DNA of 64,000 nucleotides from Shinisaurus crocodilurus (taxonomy: Eukaryota > Chordata > Lepidosauria > Squamata > Shinisauridae). The translations under genes were made by a program, and so were the position numbers. The notes under the pieces were generated by a model. The model was not told the DNA's origin. It saw nothing but the letters and a program-made list of their open reading frames with translations, and made no database searches. Below, piece after piece: positions 43,641 to 55,582 of the stretch. Each line of letters opens with the position of its first letter. Within the stretch, counting starts at the first letter, position 1. The DNA lies in the NCBI GenBank assembly GCA_021292165.1, contig CM037877.1, positions 7,183,980 through 7,247,979 of the forward strand, in the 5' to 3' direction.

Positions 43641-45983
43641 CATTTCATCCCTGTATAATTGTGGGGGAGGGAGAACCTGCACAAAAGCTGGGAAGCCACC
43701 AAACGATTGGCAGGCCTGGTGGAGGAGACAAGCCCAGAGGAACAGATTGGGATGCCAGGAGGGCTGGATTTGGCCTTTGTGCCTGAGGTTCTGCACCCCT
43801 AGACTAGATTGACCTTTGGTCTGATCCAGCAGGACTGTTTCTATGTTCTCCTGCCACAGAATCATATTGCCTGTGCAACTTTTCATTTATATTAAAGATA
43901 TAGATAATAGATGGATACATAGATCAGAGAGATATGCAGTGAACAGGAAAAACAACAACAATCATTCAGCCTCGTGTGCTGAAGGATGACTGCCCTTGCG
44001 TAATCTGGACTTTGTGTGTGCGTGGAAATCCTCAGCATGTAGTTTGGCTCTCCAAATGGACCAGGCTTCAAATCCAATAATGAACCTTGGCATCAGCCCC
44101 GAGAAATCAAGTTCCTTGAAGGGGGATGAAGTCTCCTTTCTGGTCTTTTTGCTTTGTTACAGACCACTTCAAAGTGGAGCTTATCAAAACCCGATTGCTC
44201 TCGGCCCTGCAGAGCCGGTTAATGTAACTCCCTCGCTTGCCTTCCATCAGCTGGTAATATATGGCTCCCCTCAGCCGAGCTCGGCATTCTTAGGTCCTCT
44301 ACTGTGAGGGGAGAATAAAAATGGAGGCACAATTGCCCTGCGCCATGCTCACTTTGTAATCCCTAACGAGAGACCTCGGTGGGAAAAACTAATTTCCCAG
44401 CCTGTCTGGAGGTGTGAAATAAAGTTTTTCTTGAAAATGAGAGCTTGACAGGTCAGTGGTGAAATTTCATATTCACAGCAAAATAAAATATCCATCCATT
44501 GATATTTCATTAAAAGCCATGAAAACAAATCTGCCCACCAAGCCCCCCCATGCTTCCCGCCCCCCCCCCCCCCGCCAGCAGCACCGGCTGTGCCAGAGTT
44601 CAACCCTCTGTACACAAACGAAGCATAAACTTTGCATCGGAGAAAGACTGCAGGAAGACAGCAGGTCAATCTTGTCCTCTTTAGGAGAACAATACGTGTC
44701 AGAGGGAATAAAACTGCACACTTGTGAGAGCTAATTCATTGCAAAGTTGAAGACTGTATATTGTAAAATAAATAGGTCCCAAAGGGTTAAGAACTTGTAG
44801 GGCCTAGGGGATCTTGTCTCTGATTCCCTGCCAAGTAATTCATGGAGCCCCCAGTTGCTCTGACTTGGGACTATTTGCATACATGACATCGGCTGGTTCA
44901 TCTTCCCCGTGTGTAACATTTCACGTTTGTCCTCCCTGAACTCCATTCAGGTGCCTCCTACCCGGACTCTCTGAAGTGCTGAGATCTGTGCGAATTTTTG
45001 GTGTAGTGTCTTAGAACGTTTGCAGTCCTTAACAAGTGCCAGAGGGACCCACCTGTGAGCAGGGCGTCCCGTTGTGAATCACCCCCCCCAAAAGAGGAAA
45101 TGCTTCACCCCACCCCCCCAAAAAAAGAGAACAAAAGAAGACACTGGTTAATTATTATCATTTAAATAGAAATACAGTCTGTTTCACCATAGTGCGGGAC
45201 GGTGACCAGGCGACCTGTGTGCCTTCCTCAGCCTGCTGCCCAGGGGCTGTCGTTGGACAACTTCAAGGCTTGGACTTGGACAGTAGAGTCCTTCATATTG
45301 AAGACCCCTTCAAAATAGGAGTTGGTCTTCTGGCAGCTCTTCAAACAGAGGACTGCCCTCTGCAAAAGAGGGCACATCGGCCACCCTGCGTGAGGCCTCC
45401 TCCGAAGAGACAGAGTAGGACCTTGCTGTAGCTCAGGCTGGGACCATGGGGAGTTAATATCCCCTAAGAGACCGGCTGACTCCGGCCTCAGGAGCTGGGT
45501 CTGTTATAGAGCTCTTCAGTCTCTGCCTGTTAATCGTTGGTGCAACGGCTCTGTGAGGATACTCCTCATCGAGCTCTGTGCTCTGCTGGACAATTCCCCT
45601 GCTGATCCAGGCCCTCAGCTTCAGCACAGGCATTTGGCCAGCCACTGTAAGAAAGTGAACTCTGGACTAGGTAGGCCTTTGGTCTGCTCCAGTGGGACTC
45701 TTTTTATGTTCTTTGTATGTTCATGGTAACCCTGACATACATCTCAAGTTGGCCCTGGATTTATCATTCATAATTTCAGTGGCACATGGAATGGGTCCTC
45801 ATTCTGGATGCATAGAGCACTTGGGAATCCTTCCCTCGGTCATGTTTTCTTTATCACATTCCGAATCCTCTGCTTGTCGTCGCATTGACGCCTGAGGTAG
45901 ATCCCAGAGGGGTCGCCTTGCAAGTCTGTTGGAGCGAAAATGACCCACAGTGCCTGACAGATGTACACATGGATTGTGGCAGG

Positions 45984-46075
45984 AGTTTTTGGGAGCCCGG
46001 GCTCACTTCCTCAGATGCATAATATTCTATGGTGCATAGAATATTATGACACAATCCATGTGCCAGTCTTTGAAG
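45984..46075. repeat. Short hairpin
   Basis: gcataatattctatg and catagaatattatg pair around GTG. Outer arms catggattgtg/cacaatccatg pair again after an asymmetric bulge. Confidence 0.5.
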
Positions 46076-46843
46076 TTTTAAGTCCCTCACCCCCAGCTCT
46101 CTGGGAGATAAGGCATCTCAGACTGGGGGAACTGAGGCTGATAGTTACTGGTCTCAGGCCACACAGTTCAGGACCAGTTCCTGTGATCTGCACATGGCTG
46201 GGGGTGGCACTTTATTCCCCTCAATCAAATTATACTAGGTGGTTGTTGCTGGTGCAATTTTTCACGCTCCCGAAAAGCTTTCAAACGCAATGAGCCATGT
46301 AACATTGTACAGCCCTGAAATTCCTGCTCATTACAGAACGATCCAGAAGAAAAATGTGTCCAGCAACTGTGGGCCTCTTTGTCAGTGGCCCACAGTTATA
46401 GTCACGGCTCAGTGCTGGAGCAGCATCATGCTCAGCACGCAGGAAGTGGCAAGTTCCATCTCCATGGCCGTAGGCCTTCACGTATCGCTCGTGGGCATTC
46501 AGGAAATGCCGGCTGATTACTTTGCAAAGCAGTACAGCGGACTGGACGGGACCTTAGGCCGATCCAACAGGACGCCCATGCTTACGGTTGATGCACAGGG
46601 CACGGAGCTCCGGGATCTGCAACGGAAGAGGGGATTTCAGCAGGGGGAACCTTTTCTTACTCCCATGGGAACAGCTGCTCCTTCGGAAAGTCCTTCTTCT
46701 ACATGAGAATTCGGTGTGCTGTGGGCCTGCCCTGGACTGAGATGGCTGATGAAATCGGAGGGGAGCTTTCAGGGTTGGGTAAACTGTTTGGGGTTGGGGG
46801 ACTGCTTACCTTGTCTTTTTTAAATATAAGTAGTCATGTAATC

Positions 46844-47071
46844 CAGTGTTCTCCAACCTTGGGTTCCCCAGATGTTTTTGGCCTACAACTCCCAGCATGC
46901 CCCAGCCAGCTACGCTGGCTGGGGCATGCTGGGAGTTGTAGGCCATGCAGCAGATTTATGTTCAGCAGAAGAACAGCTCTTCAAAGCTTTCATCTCAGTT
47001 TCCCATCATAAATATGTTCCTCGTGACTGTGCCCCCAAAAACATCTGGGGACCCAAGGTTGGAGAACACTG
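46844..47071. mobile_element. Palindromic hAT-like MITE with a 91-bp insert
   Basis: CAGTGTTCTCCAACC and GGTTGGAGAACACTG ends, with a perfect 8-bp duplication atgtaatc (46836-46843, 47072-47079). The right arm is interrupted after ggcca by a 91-bp segment (46947-47037) that also occurs at 26425-26515. The arm then resumes with aaaacatctgggg. Confidence 0.9.
46947..47037. repeat. 91-bp duplicate of 26425-26515, inside a MITE arm
   Basis: 90 of 91 bases identical to the segment 20.5 kb away, same orientation. It starts and stops without repeat-like ends. Confidence 0.88.
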
Positions 47072-47082
47072 ATGTAATCCAT

Positions 47083-47105
47083 CTCTCTCTCTCTCTCTCT
47101 CTCCT
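47083..47105. repeat. CT microsatellite
   Basis: About ten CT units; a second run lies at 47165-47187. Confidence 0.93.
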
Positions 47106-48261
47106 CTCTTGTGCAGAAACCACTGGTGATGGTGCCTTCTGGGGAAAAAATGGCAGCTGGCAGTTCTCTCTCTCTCTCTCTCTCTCCCCCCCCCCCATCT
47201 CTCTGAGAGAAAGAGAAAGAGTTTTCATGCATTTTTCCTTAACCTCTCCATGTAGGAATACTGAAGCGGCGTCAAGCCTATAACATGAAATTTGCACCCT
47301 GGTCTTTTAGGGCTGAGTCCGACACACAAATGCCTGGGCCACATTACCTTTCTGTTTGCCTGCAGAAGGGAACTGTTGAGGGGGGGGGCATGCGGAGGAA
47401 GGGAGAGAGCGTCTTTACCAATTAAAACTGGGTTCAACTTCTCCGCAAGTTAAAAAAATAAAATAAAAATCCAGTCGTCTCCGGCAGAAAGTAATTACTG
47501 TGGGCTCACAGTGACAACCAGTAAGAAATGGAGATCGGGGAGAAACTTAAATCAAGCACTCTGCAAATAAATTATGACTCAGGAAGCCCCTCTGAGCACC
47601 TCTCGCTATTTTGATATTCCCTGAAGAGCCCCATAAGCAAGGAGGATGCATTCGCCACAGGCTGTGTCACACCAGCTTGGATGTCCCCCCACCACCACCT
47701 TTGTCACTCTGCACTCTTCAAGTGGGGTTGAAAGTAGCTCCAAGGACAGGGGTACTGCGAGTCTGTACTCATGGCTGTCTTCCTTGCTCATCCTTTGGGT
47801 GAGACGTTGCCGTTGGACCTCCCCCACCCCACTCTCTGGCCCAAACGCAGTGCAGCTGTGGGGGGATGGGGGGCGGACGGGAGGGAAATAGCCTGCCATA
47901 ATTATCTGCAGAAATACAGCCAGCTTTTTCTTCTCCACATTTTTAATCAAATGGATTAGTGCTTTCCCGTTGAAAATACTGCAGGACCTTTATATGTTTG
48001 CAGTGGGGCACGTGTGTACCGGCTAGCTATCACCCTATGCAAAATGAGCAGGCAATGCTACCCCATTGCGGGGGAAGACTGGTAAGGGTGGCTGAGGTGT
48101 CTTTTTGGTATCTCTTCTGCCATGGCGGCCGTTATCAAGGAACCTCAGTATTTCACAGAATACAGTTTGAAACTCAGAGGACTGGGCAACTGACCACTAC
48201 TCTGATGGGTGTGATTCAATGGCATCTCAACAGAATTGGGATTGATTGTATCCAAAAAGGA

Positions 48262-48412
48262 TAGAATCATAGAATCATAGAAAAGTAGAGCTGGAAGGGG
48301 CCTACAAGGCCATCGAGTCCAACCCCCTGCTCAATGCAGGAATCCAGGTCAAAGCATCTCTGACAGATGTCTGTCCAGCCGCACCTTGAATGCCTCCAGA
48401 CTGGGAGAGCTT
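48262..48412 (-). mobile_element. CR1 LINE, short 3' end fragment
   Basis: The minus strand ends in ATTCTATG units and carries the last about 130 bp of the CR1 sequence (ggactcgatggccttgtagg; ctggacagacatctgtcaga). It is cut off at about 48412. Confidence 0.8.
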
Positions 48413-49985
48413 CCAGGGTGGGCCCTGCCATTAAGCTCCGTGAGGTAGCCGCCTCAGGTGATGCGTGTTGGGAGGTGGGGAGGCAGTAGTGCCCCACGCC
48501 TGCCATTCCCGTCCTCCTCAGCTGATGTCCTGTTGGCTTGGTTGCCTCACCTAGTCTCTTTCTCCCAATGTGTCATAGACAGCACCTTTGGGAAAGGTCC
48601 CTCCTGACCAATAGAGCAGGCAGAGGCAGGCAGCCCAGGGCCTTCACTCCAACAGGCATTGTGCATGTGCACACACTGCTCTGCTTATTTGTCTGAGTGC
48701 CAGGCAGAGTGGTGAGTGAGTGGTGGTGGTGGTGGCGAGATATTAGAGAGCACAGTTGTTCCATTCTGTGCTCCCTTGAGACTTGCAGGGGAAGCTGGTA
48801 ACATCTGATGGCAGTCAGATCAAGGCAGGGGGAAAGTAAGACCTTGGATAGCTCCAAGTGGATCTTGCTGGCTGGAACTCTCCTACAAGGGCAATAGGAA
48901 GAGGTTGTCTCAGCAGGGAGCTAAAGCCAACTGGAGCCTTATGTAGGAATGACAAGACCTGCGGTGTTGTCAGCTCCACACCTCCTGGAAGAGCTGACTG
49001 GACTGTTAAAGGACTTCAGCAAGGCTGGGGATATGGAGCTGGGGATTCATCCTCTGAGCTAGAGGACAATGACGGGGCTGTGTCTTCTGGCTGGGAGCCC
49101 CCTGAGTAAGGCCCTAATTGTCCTACCCCTGATGAAGTAGCCCGTGCCTCATCCTCATCAGAATTCAGGTCCCAGGGCTGGGGGTCATGACACCAGCTAT
49201 GTGTGCCACTTAGTTTGCCCTGAAACCCCTAAGCTCTCTTGCTGGCCTCAGTTGCACTGGAGCATTCTGGCTTGTCGCCAGTGTTGAAGTAAGAGTCAAC
49301 TGCCAGTCTGGTTGGCTTCTGTACATGAACTGGAGAGGGAGAGGGTGCAAAATGTCTTGGGCTAGCCGTAATAGTTTCTTCTTTCTGTCAAAGTGAAATG
49401 GTCTTCCTTAAGAAAGATCTCCTGCACTTGCTTTGGGAGGATACTAGAAGGAAACTCTCTTGGTTCCACAGTTCTGCACCTCAGATGGCTTTGGGTTAGG
49501 TTCCTAATAACAGAGATGTGGAAGTCAAAATAAAACAGCAGAGTAGGATGGTGAGATCCTGCCTGAGGATGGTGAATGGCCATTATGCCCATGAAAAGTT
49601 GGATCTTCAGAGAGGCAAATCATTACTATGCAACAGAATCCCCACTTCCCTTTTTGTCGAGTCAAAGAAGCAGTTATTTGCCAAACATTGCTTTAGGGTT
49701 GCAACCATCAACATTTAAGATCATACTGTCAGAACTCTGTAAATGCAAAGAGATGACAGGCGAAGACTGGAGCAAAGATGCCTCTTGAGCCGGGGAGTTC
49801 AGAGGCTTTTGTTCTGGAGCTGGGTCAGGGAAGGGACAGGGAGGACAAGTTAGGAATTGGTATTAGACATCCAGTGCTGATATTGGAGGCCGGTCTTCAG
49901 AATGAGAAGCACAAACATGGCCTCCACTTTTGGCTGTTGGTGTGTGTGCACTTTATACAAACTGAACATAGTGCATACTGTAAAC

Positions 49986-50773
49986 CAGGGGTCGGCAACA
50001 TGTGGACCTCACTCCCCCTGCTGCCCCCCCAAATTGTACTTTAAAAAAAAAAAGGCATCCAGAGTGGCCATTTTGATCCCAATTGACCCCTTTAGTGCTC
50101 CTTATAGTGCACCAAAAGGGTCAGAATTAGCTTGCAAACAAGCAAATTTTGCGCACTCTATAGCAGTGATGGCTAACCTTTTTGAGCCTGAGTGCCCAAA
50201 CTGCAACACAAAACCAACTTATTTATTTCAAAGTGCCTTAAATTTGGCAGGAAGGAGGAGGGGGCACTAGCTAATCACGCCCCGCTCTGTCTCAGGGCAT
50301 GGCTCTTCACCGGGCGTGCAAAGATTCGGGCGTGCGCGAGATCACCTGATCTCACCCTGTTCCTGGCCTATCCCCTACCTCATGGTGCTATCTGAAGGAG
50401 GGCACTCCTTCAGTTAGAAGGAGGGCTGGGTGCCTGCGCAGTCCGCTTCTGGGGGTGGAGATGTTGGAGTGTGCCTGCCTGTGGAGGCCAGCGAGGAATG
50501 AGTGGAGAGGAGTTACTATGGAAACCCGACGCTGAATGCAGAAGGGGATGGTCTTTTCACGATCTGGCAACCAATGGCTCGAGTGCCCACAGAGAGGTCC
50601 CTGCGTGCCAGCTGTGGCACGCGTGCCATAGGTTCGCCATCACTGCTCTATAGCTACTCCAGATGCCATTTTTACATTATTTTGTTGGTGCCATGGGGGA
50701 GGGTGCAGCCCATGGGAGGGGTGTCTGGAGGGCAAAAATGGCCCCCAGAACTCCCAAAGTTGCCCATCCCCTG
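49986..50773. mobile_element. hAT-like element containing a nested OC1-like element
   Basis: The outer ends are CAGGGGTCGGCAACATG and AGTTGCCCATCCCCTG. Flanks ctgtaaac/cggtgaac match at 6 of 8. The OC1-like element at 50164-50645 lies inside it, so the outer element is older. An A run follows the left end. Confidence 0.65.
50164..50645. mobile_element. OC1-like hAT MITE
   Basis: CAGTGATGGCTAACCTTTTT and AGGTTCGCCATCACTG are inverted ends. A perfect 8-bp duplication ctctatag flanks them (50156-50163, 50646-50653). It is related in inverted orientation to 36579-37013. Confidence 0.88.
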
Positions 50774-50780
50774 CGGTGAA

Positions 50781-51015
50781 CTATGCCAGTGTGGCGTAGT
50801 GGTGAGAGTGTTGGACTGGGAATCGGGAGATCCGGGTTCTAGTCCCCACTCGGCCATGAAATTCCCTGGGTGACTTTGGGCCAGTCGCTGACTCTCAGCC
50901 TAACCTACCTCACAGGGCTGTTGTGAGGATAAAATGGAGAGGAGGAAGATTATGTAAGCCGCCTTGGGTTCCTTGCAGGAAAAAAGGCGGGGTATTAATA
51001 TAATAAATAAATAAT
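50781..51015 (+). mobile_element. Sauria SINE
   Basis: tRNA-like head (gccagtgtggcgtagtggtg; B box gggttctagtccccactcgg), the family body and a Bov-B-like tail (gccgccttgggttccttgca; ggaaaaaaggcggggtatta), ending in (AAAT)n. Confidence 0.9.
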
Positions 51016-51274
51016 TCCGCAATCTGAACAAATTGTGCAAACTGGAATGAGCATAGCTGCACATCACAAGGTGCCAATTCGCTTTCAAAGAATCAGAGTG
51101 GGGCTGTTAGCAATCTTCTTCTTGCTGTCCTCTGTCGTGGCCAGCTCCTGCAAGTCTTAGCACTTGTTTGCACACACACAACATCTTGGCGTTGTTGCTG
51201 CCGGGCCAGAACCCACCTGCTCCCCCCAACACGCTCCTAAGGTGCTTCTGTCTGGAGCTGCTCTACATGTAAAC

Positions 51275-51409
51275 CAGTGTTTCTCAACCTTGGGTCCCCA
51301 GATGTTTTTGGCCTACAACTCCCAGCATGCCCCAGCCAGCATAGCTGGCTGGGGCATGCTGGGAGTTGTAGGCCAAAAACATCTGGGGACCCAAGGTTGA
51401 GAAACACTG
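51275..51409. mobile_element. Palindromic hAT-like MITE, nearly perfect palindrome
   Basis: Both arms of about 67 bp are essentially perfectly complementary, with ends CAGTGTTTCTCAACC and GGTTGAGAAACACTG. A perfect 8-bp duplication atgtaaac flanks it (51267-51274, 51410-51417). This is among the youngest copies. Confidence 0.92.
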
Positions 51410-51679
51410 ATGTAAACTGACGTGCTGAGCGCCTGGACCACACGAGCACATTCTCTGTTGCTTGAATGATGAAAGGCCCACGTGGTTCTGGTCCAGAGCA
51501 GCAACCACACTAACAGCATATTATTATTATTATTATTAAATATTCATTTATTTGTATCCCGCCTTTCCCCCCCAATACTGGGACCCAAGGCAGCTCACAA
51601 CCTTTAAAATTCATACAATTAAAACAGAGATAGAAAAAATACAAAAGTTAAAAATAGAATTAAACCATCAATCATATTA

Positions 51680-51957
51680 GAATCATAGAACCATAGAAAA
51701 GTAGAGTTGGAAGCGGCCTACAAGGCCATCGAGTCCAACCCCCTGCTCAATGCAGGAATCCAGGTCAAAGCATCCCTGACAGATGGCTGTCCAGCCGCAC
51801 CTTGAATGCCTCCAGACTGGGAGAGCCCACCACCTCCCTAGGTAGTTGGTTCCATTGTCTTATTGCTCTGACAGTCAGGAAATTTCCCCTGATGTTTAGG
51901 TGGAATCTGGGTTCCTGTAACTTGAGCCCATTATTCCATGTCCTGCAAACGGAGATA
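51680..51957 (-). mobile_element. CR1 LINE 3' end inserted in an L2 tail
   Basis: This is the same CR1 3' segment as at 1951 and 15322 (ttacaggaacccagattcca; cctaaacatcaggggaaatt), ending in ATTCTATG units on the minus strand. L2 sequence flanks both sides. Confidence 0.8.
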
Positions 51958-52283
51958 TATATTTATATCTCATTAAAAACCATACAATATACATAATATA
52001 ATATACAGCATTCCATTGCATCACAGGCTAGTTCCAAATGCCTGCTGGAACAGGAAGCTCTTTGCCTGCCTCTGGAAGCTTACCAGGGAGGGCGCCACCC
52101 TAGCCTCCCCGGGGAGGGAATTCCAGAGCACTGGGGCAGCCACCGAGAAGGCCCTCTCGCCAGGCAGTGCCTGTGATGGTGGTGGAACCGAGAGAAGGGC
52201 CTCCCCTGAGGATCTCAAAGTGCGGGCAGGCTCGTAGGAGAGAATGCAGTCTTTCAGATAACCTGGACCTGAGCCATATAGAG

Positions 52284-52418
52284 CAGTGTTCTCCAAGCTT
52301 GGGTCCCCAGATGTTTTTGGCCTACAACTCCCAGCATGCCCCAGCCAGCGTAGCTGGCTGGGGCATGCTGGGAGTTGTAGGCCAAAAACATCTGGGGACC
52401 CAAGCTTGGAGAACACTG
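52284..52418. mobile_element. Palindromic hAT-like MITE inside an L2 copy
   Basis: CAGTGTTCTCCAAGC and GCTTGGAGAACACTG ends carry the same compensated change in both arms. Flanks atatagag/gtatagag match at 7 of 8. Removing it restores the L2 reading frame context (FKALY-GSGPGYL). Confidence 0.9.
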
Positions 52419-53288
52419 GTATAGAGCTTTAAAGGTCATAACCAGCACTTTGAATTGTGCCTGGAAACAGACTGGGAGCCAGTGAAGCTGTTGTAGCAGA
52501 GGAGTTGCGTGCTCCCTGTAGCCAGCCCCAGTCAGCAGTCTGGCCGCAGCTCTTTGAACCAGCTGAAGTTTCCGAACACTCTCCAGAGGCAGCCCCACAT
52601 AGAACGCGTTACAGTAATGCAAACAGGATGTAACTAAGGCATGTGGCCAAATCAGACATCTCCAGGAACGGGCGCAGCTGGCGCACTCGCTTTAACTGTG
52701 CAAATGCACTCCTGGCCACCGCCGAAACCTGGGCATACAGGTCCAGGGCTGAATCCAGAAGTACACCCAAGCTATTGTTTCATGTGCACATGGCTTCCCG
52801 CTCCCCCAGGTTGGGAACACAAAGAGTGCTGGGCTGCAAAGCAGCATCAGTCTCCCAAAAGCAAACAGCATGCCCTTGGACCACCCACCCCTCAGCCTCT
52901 GACCTGCACGCCTGTTGGAAGACACTGATCTCAAACTTCTTCACCGGCTGGGCGCACTGACCCTCTCATAAAGGAGAGTCCAATCCGTGTGCTTACAGAT
53001 GCAACCACATTGCATCCAGGTAATCACCTCTTGCGGATGGCAGTGCTGTCTCTGCACATGTCAGAGCATGCTGCTAGAGCCCTCTTGCTGGGTTAGAGGC
53101 CTACTGGTATAGTTGGGCTGGGCCCATCTGTTTTCCTTGGCTGTTGTTCAGCAGTAACACCCAAGAGCCGGTGTGCCGCACCAGTACAGGCCACTGCTCA
53201 GCTTCTCCTCTGCCCCCCCCCCCCGGTACCTTCCGTGCCTTCTAGGGGGTGGCCATGCCTCTTACTTTACTTGGACAATCCTCTATAT

Positions 53289-53424
53289 CAGGCCTCTCCA
53301 ACCTTGGGTCCCCAGATGTAGCTGGGCTACAGCTCCCAGAATCCCTTGCCATTAGCCATGCTGGCTGGGTATGCTGGGAGCTGTAGGCCAGCAACATCTG
53401 GGGACCCAAGGTTGGAGAGCCCGG
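53289..53424. mobile_element. Palindromic hAT-like MITE, CAGGGCTCTCC subfamily
   Basis: CAGGCCTCTCCAACC and GGTTGGAGAGCCCGG ends. Flanks ctctatat/ctctgtat match at 7 of 8. Close to the copy at 1217-1353 (cagctcccagaatcccttgc shared). Confidence 0.83.
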
Positions 53425-54637
53425 CTCTGTATGAAGGGCTTTCAGTCTTCTGTTTGGAGGTGTCCTCTATTTGAAGGGCCGTCCAGTCCAAGTATGGTTT
53501 AAAGATGGAGAGCCATAAGAAGGGCGAGCAGATGGGGCCTTGAGGTTGAGCATCGACAGTTAAAACCTGGATAGCAGACTGAGCGGGCAGGCCCACAGGT
53601 CGCCAGGTGACAGTCTTCCCTGCTATGGGGAGAGATATTGTAGTTCTAGTTCAACAATAAGTATTTATTTCTAAATTTGTACACACACACTTCTTCATGT
53701 AAACTTTTGTCCTCCTTTTTTGTGATGCATTTCCTCTTTTCTGGCGCTGCGTAAGTGGCCACCCTACCGCCTTCCCCATCCCTCCCTCCTTCCCAGGCAT
53801 TTCTGACTTAGTTTTCTTTCTCCCTCTAGGCCGATAAAAGGATGTTATAGCACCAATTAGCTCCTTTTGTCTTTGGCGAGGCTGCGAGACCTGCCATTGG
53901 TTATTCCCCACTTATCCCATTTGGAGGAAATGGATTCTGTAGTGGCAGAAGACTTTGAAGGGGAGCAGAGAGTGGAAACAGAGAGAGGCACAAAGAGAGA
54001 GAGAGAGAGAGAAAAGATGCCTGTGACGTCCCCCTGGGCCTCTTAGCTGTCCTGCCAGATGCCTGCACTGTTACCAAGATGTGACTAGAGAGGAAAAGTA
54101 GCTCAGATGAGGTCTTTATGCCCCAAAAGGCCGTCTTCGAAGCTGGGATGATTCATACCCCCTGTCAAGCGGCTGGGCTGCCTAGCTTTCTATTCCAGGG
54201 CCCAGGAACATCTGATTTATTAGTTCATTTATGGAACGGTGGGGAGGGCTGGGGAAAAGGAGAAAGTTGTCCTGCGGATTAGCAAAAATACGCGCACACC
54301 CCGCCCCCGCCTGTGCGCACGCTCACGGACGAGGCATTAAGGGACACATTATCGTGATATAAAGTGCGAGCAGCACTCCTGGCCGATGGGGAATGTAATG
54401 AGATACGGTGGAGCCCAGAAGAAGGAAGGGGCCACCGACTGGAAAGCCTCACTCGGAATATAGACGGCACCAAGTCAAAAGGAAGAAAGATTGATAGAAA
54501 GAACGAACGAAAGAACGAAAGACAAACTTCTTCACACAGCATGACATTGGTCATGCAAGGCAGCTATGAAAAGGATTAAAATAAATTATTACGAGAGCGA
54601 CGCTACGGTCTCAGGGAGAGTGTCCCAAGGACTAGAC

Positions 54638-54902
54638 CAGTGGTTCTCATCCTGTTTTTGCCCCACGCACCCTCTTCGTCATAGGTCAGACAGCATGTCA
54701 TTCCCCCCTTTCCCAAGATTGTCTGACTTAGCCTGTGCCGTACAATAAGGTGTGATGTCCTGTAGATTATGTACAATCTGTAGAAGTGTAATTTGTAGAA
54801 AGATCAGTATTCCAACAGTTTGAGCCTGTGGTCCCAACTCCCCCGCCCGAAACCCTAAATCCCCCCCCTGGGGGGGAATTCCCCCCTGGTTGAGAACCCC
54901 TG
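54638..54902. mobile_element. hAT-like element
   Basis: CAGTGGTTCTCATCCTG and GGTTGAGAACCCCTG ends. Flanks gactagac/gactatag match at 6 of 8. The interior is C-rich towards the right end and non-coding. Confidence 0.7.
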
Positions 54903-55246
54903 GACTATAGTATATTGTGGCGTTCCTGCTCCGAGGGTGTGTAGACACTGCTGTGACCTCGGGAGGGGTGGATCCAAGTGGGGAATCTCTCTCCCACTCC
55001 CAGCTGCTGCAGGCAGCAGCTCTGACCTCGGGTGAAGATGGAAATGAGGAGGGAGGGGGCGAGGAGGGGAGGTGCAGAGGAGCCGCAGCAGGATCCTAGA
55101 GCCTCTCGGCTCCGGGTCCCACCTTGGTGACACCACTAGATGTGTTCAAAAGCGTGTCTGCCGGAACATCCGCAGAAAGGAGGGTGGAGCGTCTGCTGGC
55201 AGAGCACGGGGTTTTCAGGGCACTCCAATGTCGTCGGATCATCATT

Positions 55247-55334
55247 GAAGATGATGCTGGGCCAGGTTTAGAGCAGACTCCCCCAACTTGGTGCCTTCTA
55301 GATGTGGTGGACTACAACTCCCATCACCCACAGC
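55247..55334. repeat. Direct repeat, left copy (88 bp)
   Basis: gaagatgatgctgggccagg to catcacccacagc is repeated at 55583-55673. The second copy has a 3-bp AAC expansion and otherwise matches. It includes one arm of a foldback element. Confidence 0.9.
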
Positions 55335-55582
55335 TCCTTGGATGCCCACAGCCAGGACTGCTCCGCAATTTATGGGATTTGGTGCCAGTGATGGCCACTG
55401 CCTTACATGGTTTTAAAAGGGAATCAGACAAAATCATGGAGGAGGAGCAGGAGGAGGGGAAAAGGCTTGCCGATGGCTCTTAGCCATGATGGATAAATGG
55501 AACCTCCATGTTCCGAGGCAGTCTATCTTTGGCTTCCAGTCCCTTGGGGGTGGGCTTTCAAGAACCATCTGGTCCATATCGG

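Larger units (their letters stand above)
51513..52640 (-). mobile_element. L2 LINE 3' part, carrying nested CR1 and MITE insertions
   Basis: Read from 52640 down, it encodes L2 ORF2 (YCNAFYVGLPLESVRKLQLV then QRAAARLLTGAGYREHATPL), is interrupted by the MITE at 52284-52418, and resumes with GPGYLKDCILSYEPARTLRS and RAFSVAAPVLWNSLPGEAR. The L2 tail is then interrupted by CR1 (51680-51957) and ends in (ATT)n near 51513. It is non-functional. Confidence 0.82.

Noticed and set aside
1951..51957. Orientation bias of CR1 copies with the gene
   Set aside because: Four copies are on the minus strand but the one at 21150-21396 is on the plus strand; five copies are too few to claim a bias.
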